Origin: Sphaerosporella brunnea | Lineage: Eukaryota > Ascomycota > Pezizomycetes > Pezizales > Pyronemataceae | Reading direction: 5' to 3' | DNA length: 64,000 nt | Assembly: GCA_008704415.1 (NCBI GenBank) | Contig: VXIS01000163.1 | Span: forward strand, 37,697 to 101,696 | Shown: positions 41,701 to 53,274 of the stretch, one piece after another | How positions within the stretch are numbered: position 1 is the first letter of the stretch | Layout: every line of letters starts with the position of its first letter | Notes under the pieces: generated by a model | Seen by the model: only the letters and a program-made list of their open reading frames with translations | What the model was told of the DNA's origin: nothing | The model's database searches: none | Made by a program: the position numbers and the translations under genes

Positions 41701-44700
41701 TCCGGTCTGTTGCATGTTGTCGTTATGCATGAGAGGTGGTGGGTGTTGATATATGCTATTGGGCAGGCTGGCGGGCATAAGTGCCGCTCTCGCCGCCACC
41801 ATGCCATGCAAACAGAGTGCTAAAATGAGCTTACTTTTTGTGCGTGACAGGAGAACTGGCTTGGTCCTTTACAGCCAGCGATACTGAGCGCCGACCCGCC
41901 CACTGCTCTGCGGGAACGACAGGCACCAAATCCAAACACGCGAGAAATCGCTCTTAGACGGGCTCCAAAACTGTTGCTGTGGCATCCGTGATGTCCTAAA
42001 GTGCTTTCCCTGCTGCCGGGATCATCCCCCAGAATTTGCGGTCAACGGGTTTCTGACCGCCCCTAGGATTTTTTTGTTAATGCCAAACATCATGCCATGG
42101 AAGCAACGACGGCTTACAGATGGTGTTTTCTGCCCCCGCACAAGTTCTCAGCGGCTCCGGTTCAGTTGCCGAAAATACGGCTTCACCGTGGACGCCACTC
42201 CTCTCATGGCTGGCGTCGTATATACTCGATGGAATATCACAATTGAAGGAAACAACGTTTTTTGCGTTCTCAGGTCTATGGGATACCGATCACGAACCGA
42301 GCTGTCCTGGGAGCCTGCACAGTTGACTCCGCGGCTTCAGGATAGGGACAACCGCTTCTGATGTGTCCTCTCAGTTTCTACGGGCCATGCTGGGGAGTTT
42401 GTACAGAAAACATAGGTTGATTGTGGTGCAGTCTGTATAACAAGCAGGTGGCGCACCACTACAACAGATAAACGGTACGCGGTGCATCACTATCCAGCAC
42501 CCACATTATTCCAGGACGCATATTCTCACTGTAAATCCCACACCGCCGCAAACTGCTCCTCCGCCTCCCTCGCTTGAGCTTGTCCTTCCGGCGCTAGCTA
42601 TCGCCCCACCCTCGCTCCTCTCCAGGGAACCGGACACGCGGCTCTCGGGTGAACCGCGCAACGGACTGACGGTTGTTAGTTACCACTGCGATGGGATGGG
42701 AGGCGGGGTGGTTCTCACCACTGGGAAGGGGAAACCTTCCGCCCCGGCCGGCTTTGGCTTCGCCGGCCGGGGTAGTCCATTGTGCTAGCAGTAGCTTCTC
42801 TCCGGGCCCCTAATGGAAGAGGAACAAGCATTTTGTCGCCGGAATGGTTGTGGAGGTGCGGCACGCCAAATACACCGAGTAGGTAAGACCTGGCGGGAGG
42901 GAGGGGGAAAGGGGGAGAGGGGAAACCGTCGATGCATATGTCCTGGCGGACTACGCGAACAAACCTCGTGCGGCCTAGCGGCAGGACCAGCGACTCGGTC
43001 GCATTGGTCAAGGCGATTCATCGTCGCCGCGGGGGATACCGCCGATGGCCCTGGAGTAGCAACGGGGAGACATACGCTCCCTCAGTTGGATGCAGCCTTG
43101 TTGCTGGCATAGTACTCGGAAGCGGCGGACGCAACAAACCATCTGCAAACGCGTTAGCATCTGAGCGGAATAATTCCCATCGTTCTCTATCGAGAGAATA
43201 GAACAACAGGGTTTTTTTTTTTTTTTTTTTTTTTTTTGGGGGGGGGGGTTAGCATACCTGATGGTACCGGAGGACGGATAAACGGAGGTGACCAACCAGC
43301 AGCGCTGGGCGTTTGTCGGCACTTGGAAGCAGCCTCGTTGCCAGAATATCGTTGGCGTTTCGACGGGCTCCGTCATACACATCATGTGCAAGAGGCGATT
43401 TCAACGGCGGGCGTCGGCGCGAGTGTGCGGAAGCCCAATCGCGAGAGGCTGCGAGGGGTGAAAACACAGGAACAGCTGCCTCCGACTCAGGCCGTCAGGA
43501 GGAGCTGTGCCCGCCAATCTATCATTCGATCAATCAGTAAGTCACAGTAATGCGATGAAGACTTCGATCAAGTACTTACGTGGAGATAAAAGTATGGAAA
43601 AATGGGAAACCAGTTCGCATCAGGTTTTCAATAAACCTGTGATGCAGTTGAAGCAGGCTGGGGCTGAAGCGCGTCAGAAGTGCATGGGGGACGTGGAGGT
43701 CGCGAACAGTAGCGTCACTGGGAAGCACTCGAGTTTTTTGCTGCACTCGCTTGGCCACAATTGGTTTCCACACCGAAAAAAAAGCCTCACCGCTATCACC
43801 AAAGTATTGGCTCCTGTTTTGGAGAGCATCCATTTAGCTTGCTCCAAATGGTCGCATGACCTGAAGTTGAATTGGGCACCTCCAGACCGATATGTTTCTA
43901 ACCCAGAGGTCGCGCTTGTTAGCAGTGATAATGACTACTCAGCCCTGCCAGTTATCGCGTTCCATCCACTGTTTTCTCCTCGGCGTTCATGCTGTCCGCT
44001 TCCAAAGCGTTCATTCTTCACTGACCACTCATCGTGGCTTATCCAGGTCGAACCTGGCTGGTATTCGGCAGGTTATCTCAACTTCGTGTCCATCACCAGT
44101 TTGTCGAAGCCACTTAGGCCATCAAATCGAGGAAGGATCGGTCTTCTTGCGGATTGAAGGGAATTGTCGGTATTGAGGTACTCCGTTACTCGAAGATCGA
44201 AAACTGTCTTAAACGTGCTTTGGAGGTATCGTACTCGAGGATACCGTCATTCCCAAAGTCGGAGTCGAATAGCACGAATATTTCCGGGTGTGTACGGATC
44301 TTGAAACTCTGATACCGAGTGCAGAATGTAATTTTCCCTGTAGTAACTACCACGCAGTAGGTTTCCAGCCTGACACGGAAGCCGGACCGGCCGTTGGGCC
44401 GGCCGCCAATAAGTGTCGCCGTCTTTCGCTTCACAATTTGCCTCCATCGAATCCGCTCTCATCGCAAATTTCAACTCCCAGGACCCAGCGGACCCCCAAA
44501 GATGATGTCGATAAGTGGGTGAACAAGTGACCGTTGTTGATGATGCGGAAGTATCGGGTCGTCTGCAGCCTGCGGTATCGGCGGAACCCGAAGTCCGCTT
44601 CCTCGAGAGCTCCTCCAACCGGAGGCGATGAGACGGAGGCGAAGATTCCTGGCGGTAGATTTCGACGCTGACCAGGCCCGATCTGACCTCGCCATGCTGC

Positions 44701-46400
44701 TGGCCGATCGCGGGCGCACTGTGTAGCTCCGACTGCGGAGGAACTGGTCGGGGTACAGATGCGAGCAAAGAAGGCTGAAAGGCGGGAGGTTTTGCCGTCG
44801 TCGTGGTCTGAAGAATCGGTTGCGAGGGTCCACCGCTAGCCATCGCGGGATGGGGATTGCGAAGATGTGTCTTGGTGATGGTGGGTTCGGTCATATGACC
44901 GCATTGATAAAAATTGCTTGATTTTCATTGAAAAGATAAAACTGTAAAACTTTTGGTCAAAGGAATGATAATCCCCACAGCTGTCAAGCACCAGCCTCCC
45001 GCCAAACTACCCATACTGCCTACACGACGGCCACTTCGAGCTCAGACTACAGCTACATGCGCCGACGCTATTGCCGGCCCCACCGTGTTGTCATCTTCAC
45101 ACCTAAAGATATGTACGTAGTGCTGATCAGATGAGGAGACCCGTCATGTTGGATAGGAGAAGAAGATGTGACAGGATAGTTTTCAGCTACTCCCGCAAGA
45201 TAGACGCCAATGTACAGATACTCATTTTTGTCCTATCGTTTGATGTGATGCTTATCTTGATATACTCTAGGTGACTCTCGATATAGGCAGCTACCGTTCT
45301 ATTTTGCAAGCAGGGGGAGTCGCCGTTGTGCTCTCTTCCTGCAGACCGACCCATACTGGTTCTAGATACGAGACTGGGAACAAACGAAAAGCACCCGCCT
45401 CAACCATACCAGAACTCGCCGGTTACAGTCCGCAGCAGAAACCATCCATAAATCAAGAGGAAACGACAAAAAATAAAGAAGTATGCCTAAACGCATGCCA
45501 GAAAGCTTTGGGTCTTGCAGTTCGATAGTTGTTGAGATTAGAGGTTTGAAAGTCGGTGATATCGGTTCTCACCACTGGATGGAAAAAAGTTCTGCTCGAG
45601 AATTCGAATGCTGATATGTATGTATGTGATGCTCTGGTAAAAATTTCAAGTATCGCTGTGACGGAAGTTTGTGATTTTTTTTTCGAGGGCCTAAGCGGCA
45701 GTTTGGTGTGGTCGCGTTCCTCGTGGTTGCGTGTGGCGGAAAGTGGCACAGTGGATGAGCCACCTCTCCCGCCCGTCATTAGGACCGGTAACATGATCTC
45801 AGGCTGCGAGAGAATAACCGTGTCCATATCCGGATATTGGCCCAAAATCGAAATATCCGCTCCACTATACTGTGGCTGCGGCTGGTGCTCCGCCAGGACA
45901 ATATGCAAGTTCCACCCAGCGCTAAAGGGTATGCCGGACGAATAACGGCAACCTCTGACTTGTTCATCAGTGATGAGGAATGCAGTGGATTGAAACCAAA
46001 TGGCGAATGTCGAAGGATCAAACTGCGGCGGAGCAAGGAACCACCTCTAGACGGTGGATCTAGCCCGCACTTACTGTGGTTTGCCGCTTTCACGGTCGCA
46101 ATGCGCTTTCGGGGATATATGATTTCTTAAAAGTGTAATTCCTCTTTCGCAACAAGGTCGAACTATGAATCAACATCCTTCGCTCTGGAAGGTTGCCCTT
46201 CGCTCGGGATTCGGCGTTCGGCGTTCGTGCCCACAGATATGTCAAGGCTCCGACAGCAGAACAGAAATGGCTGTTGAGCGAAAGGAGTGAAGAATGCTAA
46301 TCCGCACAGTAGTAGTAGTAAATTCAATGTGGTTAGTCGGTAGATGGGATTCGCTGTCGAAGCTTATATCTGCGAATAGGGTTAAGTTCTTGGGTCATAC
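38776..46400. other. 7.6-kb stretch without a recognised gene
   Basis: Frames of 120-216 codons occur (40569-40985 minus, 40877-41473 plus, 43507-44157 plus, 44247-44894 minus, 45453-45908 minus, 45556-45945 plus). They are irregular or overlapped on the other strand. On the minus strand at 44186-44894, protein-like pieces lie in different frames (for instance FEIF-like FVLFDSDFGNDG near 44210), hinting at a decayed gene. A T26-G11 homopolymer pair sits at 43212-43248, and an 11-bp GC hairpin (CCCCGGCCGGC and inverse) at 42742-42772. No transposon ends were found. Confidence 0.4.
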
Positions 46401-46405
46401 AATCT

Positions 46406-46466
46406 CACTCAACCCCCCCCGCTTCCTCCCCCCTCCCCACCCTATTTCTCTCCTTTTCTCGTTGAC
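46406..46466 (+). promoter_or_regulatory. Pyrimidine-rich tract upstream of the 46.5-kb gene
   Basis: A C/T-dominated stretch lies about 85-145 bp before the ATG at 46549, as is typical of fungal core promoter regions. A further CT-rich leader runs up to the start codon. Confidence 0.4.
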
Positions 46467-46548
46467 CTCGCGTGCGCTGGCCTAAACACCTCCATCCCAC
46501 CTTCTCTTACTTCCTCACTAATCCACCTCATCACAACATCACATCAGC

Positions 46549-47757
46549 ATGCAGCAGCCAAAGCGAAAGCGATCCATATCAATGGATCAAGACGCGCTTG
46601 GGCCGCCGCCACCTCCAGGACCCCCGACACCTCCTCCACCAACTCAGACTGCTCCCCACGATGGAACCGTGATCGGAGTTGAAGCGATCGCGGAGCCTGA
46701 GACTCCGATGGGACCTCCGCCACCCCCTTCTCCGTCTCCTGCCACCCCCGACCAGGAGGCAGTAGCCACAGTTGAAGCTACCGCGGATCCTACGACTCCT
46801 CTGAGGCCGCCGCCACTCGTACCCGCAACTCCAAGCCGTCAGCCGATTGCGGATGCGACGACCGCCGAGCAGCCCCAAGCGGTTACCCCTCATCGTCAGA
46901 CACCCAGAGTTCAGACAGTCCCAAACCCGACGACCCCTGTGAGGTCTCAGCCTACTACGCCCCAACAAGCCGGCGTGGAGGCGATTGCGGGTGTTGTGGT
47001 CCCTGTGAGGTCTCAGCCTACTACGCCCCAGCAAGCCGGCGGCGAGGCGAGTTCGGATGTTGTGGTCCCATTGAGGTCTCAGCCTACTACGCCCCACCAA
47101 GCAGGCGTTCAGGCAGTTTCGGATGTTGTGGCCCCATTGAGGTCTCAGCCTACTACGCCCCACCAAGCCGGCGTTCATCCATTTGCTGATGCTATGACCC
47201 CTGGTCGGATTCCGCAACCCCCGCCTACTACCCCCCGCCGTCAGGCGGTTCCCAGTGTTCAGACGATCGCGGATCCTATGACCTCTGTGAGGCTTCAGCA
47301 GTCCGCCCCGACTACCCCACACCACTCAATATTTGGAGGCCAAGGAATGCCGGGTCCTGTCAGGCCTCAGCGGAACAGGACGGCGACCCTCCACCAGAGG
47401 GCAGTTGGTAGGATTCAGGTGACGGCTCATGGTGCGACTCCTCTGGGACCTCCGCCACCTCCGCCACCCTCCCCGGCCACCCCGCTGAACGAAAACGTGC
47501 CGATCGCGACTCGTCGGTCCCCCAGGACACCCGCTATACCGCCGTTGACCCCTCGCGCGCCACGGACTCCGCGTGCTCAGCAGACTCCGCCAACCCCGCA
47601 GACTCCGACCCCGGTCAACTATTATGACGCAAATTATCTTGATCGTTCCTTGGTATGTCTCCTCCTCCTCCCTTGCGACAGTTGGCGATTGTTGAAAGCT
47701 AACCGGCCATAATAGCGTGAACTTAATATCAACGATAAAAACTGGAACTGGTCGTAA
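46549..47757 (+). CDS. Proline-rich repeat protein, two exons
   Basis: Exon 1 is 46549-47652. A 63-bp intron (47653-47715, GTATGT donor, GCTAAC branch, TAG acceptor) leads to a 42-bp second exon encoding RELNINDKNWNWS and TAA at 47757; total 381 aa. A basic KRKR near the N-terminus could be a nuclear signal. The rest is Pro/Thr-rich: polyproline runs (PPPPPGPP), a 22-residue repeat with RSQPTTPQQAG, then SPRTPAIPPLTPRAPRTP. Such sequence is probably disordered, with many potential SH3/WW-type ligand sites and TP phosphosites. No family was recognised. The clean intron and unbroken repeats argue for a real gene. The start is the first ATG after the CT-rich promoter. Confidence 0.7.
46939..47204 (+). 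repeat. 66-bp coding repeat, 4 copies
   Basis: The phrase TGAGGTCTCAGCCTACTACG recurs every 66 bp, from about 46940, 47006, 47072 and 47138. It keeps the 22-codon frame and encodes RSQPTTP[QH]QAG plus a variable half. Confidence 0.92.
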
Positions 47758-47780
47758 TTAACTGGCTATTATTATTTTTG

Positions 47781-48004
47781 TTTTTTCCTCGCAAGCGTAC
47801 AAGGCTTTGGGATTCCACGAAATGGGATTTCTGGCGAGGAAAAATAAATCACAATAATGGTTGTTGGGTTTGGAGCGTTCACTGGATATAGGCGATAAAC
47901 GCTTGGCTGGGAGTGATTGGCTTTTGTTTTTTGTTTTTTTCTTCGCAAAGCGTACAAGGCTTTGGAATCCCACGAAATGGAATTCTGGCGAGGGAAAATA
48001 AATA
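47781..48004. repeat. 70-bp direct repeat pair
   Basis: 47781-47850 and 47934-48004 share TTTTTTCYTCGCAA, GCGTACAAGGCTTTGG, CCACGAAATGG and TCTGGCGAGG. Weaker similarity continues beyond. It lies just downstream of the proline-rich gene and may be a decayed duplication in its 3' region. Confidence 0.8.
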
Positions 48005-48009
48005 ATAAT

Positions 48010-49480
48010 ACGGGCCGATAATAATAAAGGCTGTTGTGTTTTGTAACCCCCTGGTTTTGTCGAATTCGTGCCGTGCCCCGTGAAAAAAAAGAATGCCTCG
48101 TTGCGTCTCCTCAAGCATGCTGTGAGGAAGTACTTGAGTTAGAAATTACGCCGTGCATGTGTCTTCCAGGCTTGATTGCGCTGTGCTGGCAACGCCAACG
48201 ATGGTGGTGATAAACAGTCCGCCGGCTTCTCGTAGCTATCTAGTAGCCCAGGCTATCGAGAACAGATTGACAGGGTGGGTGTAGTGGATACATTATTTTT
48301 GAGAGAACCACGGGACACGCAGCTTCATAGCTGTGAAAAATAATCACTGGTGAGAGCTCAAGCTAGAGGGCGTACTGACAAGCTTGCTTTATAACGCTCA
48401 GGCTACCATACATTTAGGATTTTTACTACAGGCAACAGTGAGGGGCATTGGTAATATCTAAGATTGTGGACGCAAATACGGCTGAGAAATGACGGCAGGA
48501 AGGTTTTCTCTGTTTTACGGCACTGGACATCATGTTTTCCGAATTTAAAGCCCAAGTGTACACTCGTAACTACCACAACTCCAGCGAGAGAATAACTGTA
48601 GCTAAAGGCATTCTTGCACCATGAAGCGGGCGGCGGGAGTTCGCAAGTCCGCAGGTCTAAGGTCGAACGATAGCCAAACGAGAACCAAATCGCTAGATCG
48701 CTCTATATCCAGAAGAAGAAAAAACATGAAAATTTCGTTGCAGTCCTTTCTCCCAGCTTCCCAACTTCCTAGAGATCCCGCGACCCCGCTCCCCCAAGGC
48801 TGAGCTTTCGGGTCCTCACTACATAGCTGCTTCTCCGAAGCTGTCGCCTTCTCCGCAGGATTCCACCACCGATTTCTGCGGCGCTTGAGACGCTGGTCGA
48901 GAATTGTGCTCCTGGAATCGTACGCCATTCGAACTGTCGGTCGACACGCGGGCTGCTTAACAACGTCCACACTCGTATCCCCAGGTTCAAGGACTTGAGG
49001 AAGCTGCTGTCTTTTGATCGAGAGTGGGGGTAGGTGAGTGCTGATCCGTAAAATCGATGCATGCCGTGCTCGGGACTGTGGAGTCAGAACACCAGCCCTG
49101 AAAGAAAACGTCTGTTTGCGCGTCTCATGTGCACGTGAGAAAAACACCGAAATTGAGAGGTAGAGGCGAGCTGCGGTCGCTAGGACTAGGGCTTTGGGGG
49201 GATCGACAACTGCTTTGGAGATTGGGATGTGCGGTTCGGTAAACTGGGATGCGTTCCAGAAGGATTGAAGGAATGATGTGATAGCCGGAGGGAGGCGGGT
49301 CTTTGGACGTACGTTATGCAACGCCGAATGCAACTCCGAAAGCATGCAACTCGGGGAATTGAGAGATTAACCCATGTGGGAACGCTAATTAATACCCATA
49401 CAACAGACAACAGAGAATACGTATTTCCACACCCCCCCCCCCCCCGACCAATCTCAAGCTCCCCCCGACAAACCGCCGCT
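48010..49480. other. No recognisable gene
   Basis: A 247-codon minus-strand frame (48602-49345) is long but irregular and unrecognised. A C run of about 16 lies at 49430-49445, just downstream of the next gene. Confidence 0.4.
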
Positions 49481-49482
49481 CT

Positions 49483-49952
49483 TCATCTCTCCCTCGGCAC
49501 CGTCGCCGGATGCGGTTGCCCATCAACCTCGTACCCGTAGCGTTGATGTTCCGCGTAAGGATCTCCGCCCATCAGCCTTTCGAGGAAAAAACAGCAACAA
49601 GCACGCCATACTAACCAAGCGTAGGATAAGCAAACTTCTTCCCGTCTCCGCCTACTTTCCGATCCACCAACGGCGCCTCTCCCGCATACTGCTTCATCAC
49701 CACCTCCTCCTCCTCCTCCGCCTCCATCCGCACCCGAGGTTCCCGTCGGCGGTTGTACCAATACCCGCCTACGATGGCGGCCAGGAAGAGGATTATCGAA
49801 GCGGTTGCGATAACGGCCACGGCGGCGGCGGGAAGTGGACGCACCGTGGAGGTGGAGGCGGGGGTGGGGTCGCTGTTGGGCATGTCCGTGGGCGGGTCCG
49901 AGTGCGCCTTTCCGAAGGTCAAGAGCAAGCCGACAAGCAAGAACAGCTGCAC
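49483..49952 (-). CDS. Secreted/type I membrane protein, 138 aa
   Basis: Exons 49952-49616 and 49562-49483 join in frame after a 53-bp intron (GTTAGT donor, GCTGATG branch). The product starts with a signal peptide (MQLFLLVGLLLTFGKAHS). A short Pro/Thr/Ser-rich extracellular stretch follows, then one transmembrane helix (about residues 43-65, ending GGYWYNRRREP). The cytoplasmic tail has a Glu5 run (EAEEEEEVVMK) and, after the junction, YPTLDPYAEHQRYGYEVDGQ. This resembles small Mid2-like or sensor-type fungal membrane proteins only in architecture. No family was recognised. The upstream G/C homopolymer near 50008 is in the presumed promoter region. Confidence 0.8.
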
Positions 49953-50229
49953 GGATATCGGGAAAAAATAAAGCTGAAGAAAGAAACCTTACACACATGC
50001 GCGGGGGGGGGGGGGGAACAGCTGCACTTATGGGATCGTTTCGCATCAGCTGAGCGGGACAGCGGAATGTTCGAACTGTCTGTTCGCTGCCATTCATTGC
50101 GGCCCGCCACTGGCATCTTGAAACGCGGAGCGTTGCCATTGATTGTCGGCGCTTATCGATGCCGCGAGACTGGCTGCGATGGTGGTGCAACGCCCTGGAG
50201 GCCTGGGTTGTTTAAGATAGGTGGCACAA

Positions 50230-50600
50230 ATCAGGAGCAGCGAGGAGCCGACGATCATTCGCGGTGAGCCAGTCGCTGGACGCGAAGCCAAAGATGATCT
50301 GAACGCTCGGGAGATTGATTCCCTCGTGTTTGTTTCGCTTGGAGATCGATTGTGGAATTGGATTTCAACGGAGAAAAAGGAATTCAAGTTTCGCCCCCAA
50401 AGAAAATGGATTCCAGGGGCGGAACCTCCCCATCGGAAAGGCTAAGATCGAGCTCGCCGGTACTGGCGTTACCATTACGTCTCTGTCCCATTGCGTCGGC
50501 CAGTCCATCGTTGCCGCTGAGACCCTGGCGAAGAAGTGCGGCGTCCGCGCCGAGGTCATCAACCTCCGTTCCGTCAAGATCCCCGAGTCGTGCACTGTTC
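50230..50600 (+). pseudogene. Pyruvate dehydrogenase E1-beta remnant
   Basis: One frame reads LPIGKAKIELAGTGVTITSL, then SHCVGQSIVAAETLAKKCGV and RAEVINLRSVKIPES. This matches the stretch of the mitochondrial PDH E1 beta subunit just before its C-terminal domain (consensus blocks GKAKIE..G.D.T.V and AEVINLRSIKPLD). Upstream, other frames keep weaker traces (REAKDDLNAREIDSLVFV resembling the segment before the ENE motif). Coding identity therefore switches frame near 50400 and is lost after KIPES. No ATG, no N-terminal domain and no C-terminal remainder are present. It is a captured or duplicated fragment, not a functional enzyme gene. Confidence 0.85.
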
Positions 50601-50609
50601 AACTGGAAC

Positions 50610-53270
50610 ACGCCGTTGTCCTGTCCCTTACATGGGCCCAGACGAATGCAGAAATTCATCTCATACGCCTGTGGATTGTTCCGGTGAGTTGAGAAAATAG
50701 ATAAACTTAGGAGAATTTATTGACTAGTTCGAGAAGCTCGGCGTCTGTATTCGGATCAGAAACTGTGACTGCTTGTGAGTACTTCAAAAGCGACAGTGTT
50801 GCTCCGGCTTTGGTCCTCGGGGAAACCTCAAGGGCTCTGCTGAACTTGACAGCTGATGATGATGCTGTTCCATCGATTCTTAGCCAACCGAGCACTCGCT
50901 TTGCCCTCTAGCTGCCTCTTTCATGGGATGCAAAACGTTTCTTTACACAACACCTGAAGTCTTTATTGCCGTCTCGCCTATTCGGGTGGGGTTCAAACTT
51001 GATGTCGGAGGTTTGAGGGGATCTCTACCGATCGGAAAATAGATAGCAGTTGTATGTAAGGAGAAATACAGAGGAAATCACCTAAAGCTATCCGCAACAA
51101 TCTCGTAATCGAAAGGCCAGCGCAGTGCGCATGCAGATGCAAATGGTGTTACACTGCGGGGTTGAAGCCGCGAGGAAACATAAACACAAAATAAATACGG
51201 GCTTTTCATCTGCCGGTCAATGATCTCTGGGACCCTCTACCTGTGCTTGTCTTTACGACCACCATTTTGCCCAAGCTTTCATTCTTACCTAGACTTTCAC
51301 CAGCAGGGCCGACTCCCGGAGCAAGAGTCCAATACCGCGTAGTTCATCAGGGGTGGGAGGGGAGGTCTCAGCAAAAACATTTAGTTACAAACTGCTGGCA
51401 GAGCTCCGCACGAGCAGTTCAAAATATTTCCAGTGACAGCCGTCAAAACCTGCAGCGCGTTGCGCCAGTGGATCTGAGCTGTTTCAGTCCGAGCAAGAAC
51501 CGAGTGACCTCCGATGATGCGGTTGAACCCCGGCTGCACGGGGAAAAAAGAAAGGACAGGGGAGTGTCGCCGGTGCTGGTCTGGTTGGAATAAAAACAAT
51601 GAGGTAGTTAAGCTCTGTCTTCGCGATGTGCAGGTAGAACAAACTTAATCTCTGCTTCAACGGTACCTATGCTTATGCTCATGATTCTTCCGCACGGGTC
51701 AAGATAACAAACAAAATACCCCTTTCGCCGCGCCGGGGTCCGGAAGGAATAGTCCGTCCGGGTGAGGCGAGTGGCTTTGTCCTCCAGACGGTGGTGGTCA
51801 AGCCACTGCCGATTGCTGCATATCGTACATGGGTAGTCGGCAATGCATTTCGATCGGCCAGGAGCCCTCTTTCTGGGTTGGGGATCGGTATCCAAAGAAA
51901 GAAAGAACCAACCAACGATGAAAAATAAATATCGACGCCGGAGATACGTATCTACACGCTGACCGGGTTGACGGCCACAGAGAGCTTCGGTACTATGCCA
52001 CTTGGCACGGCAAAAGGAGCATCCGAATCATCCCATCGGAAAGCACATCATCGAATCATCAATCATCGCGCAGTGGGTGTGGTACGACTGCCTCCCGACG
52101 CGTCAACCGCCTGCACCGCAAAGGAGAGCTAGAGCCGAGCTCACGGAACAAAGTGGCAAAGATCCACAAAAACCAAAAAGCAACCAAAGCGCGCCTCTCC
52201 CGGGCCGCCCTGACGATCTCGGGATGCGCACACCCCTCCCGCGCCAGCTTGCGCGGGTGTGACGTCAACTTTAACCGACGCGACGCGGAGGCCGTGGTTA
52301 GGGTTGCTGCAGTTGCTCGGTGCAGCACGTCAGATTCGAAATTCCGAAACTCAGGGCTTTCAAGGGGAAACCATAGCAGGCCAAAACTCACCATGGAGAT
52401 GCTTCACCGCGGCCCCCTCCCGCCAGCCGCCACATCAGGCGATCTAGACTTTCTCACGTGTGGCGATATCACTGGTCGTCATAACTCCCCGGTTCCCGGC
52501 AAGCAGAAGCTCAGAAGCTCGAGAAGGGGGAAGAAATGCTGTTTTGCGTACAGCTGCAGAAAAACGGAGGCGAGGCGTTTCAGGCAAGCCAGCCAACCTT
52601 ATCCCAACATCACACATCCCCAGCATCCCGTTGGCCTGCAACCTCTCTTTGTCCGCGCGCATCGGGAAACGGGAAAGATGGAAGGTGAAGCTTCTGAGAC
52701 CCTGCAATGACGTTCCAGGATCCGCTCCCAATCCAACTCCGCCTCGCCTGAAATACGCCGAACAGATGCAAATACACACTGTGCATACTACCTCACGCCA
52801 GCCGTTGGGGCAAGGGATACCTAGCTATAGCTGCTAGCTACCGGAGCAGAGCAGATTAGCTGGCCAGTGCGCCTAGAACCTCTGTGGCAGGGCTCGAGTT
52901 CCTGGCGGAACCCCTCCGGTGGCTGGTGGACCCTGTCTACCCCCGCGGGCTAACGGAGGCCATGAACATCGAAAATAGCGGCTGTTTGAAGAGCGAGGCA
53001 ACAGTGGGTTGTGGTCATTGGGAAGTCATCTCCGCGCCCAGGAGGAAATGTCCGGGCCCGACCAAGCTGTTTCAGCAGCCGGTAACAGCTGGGAGCTACA
53101 AAAAAAAAAGTAGGTATAAAGAACACGGTCCTACAGACTGTTCGGAATTCTATCTGTAAACTCCACGTTTAACACTCTCATAATTTACGCTTCCCGCGTT
53201 TATTTTCTTTATCTTGAGCCTTATCATACACTCCGAAGGCTTGAATTTACGGATACATACTATATATAAT
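50610..53270. other. No recognised gene
   Basis: A minus-strand frame at 51608-51895 (95 codons, with CTIC and basic patches) and a plus-strand frame at 52153-52710 (185 codons) are the best candidates but match nothing I know. A short minus frame at 50707-50895 has regular protein-like composition and might be an exon. A TATA-like TACTATATATAATA lies just before the GH76 start. Confidence 0.4.
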
Positions 53271-53274
53271 AACC

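Noticed and set aside
43212..43248. T26-G11 run as a telomere or element end
   Set aside because: A homopolymer pair without a TTAGGG-like repeat, target duplication or second copy.
47758..48118. 118-codon minus-strand frame with Lys/Phe/Ser composition
   Set aside because: Made of the two 70-bp direct repeats and A/T runs; no independent support for coding.
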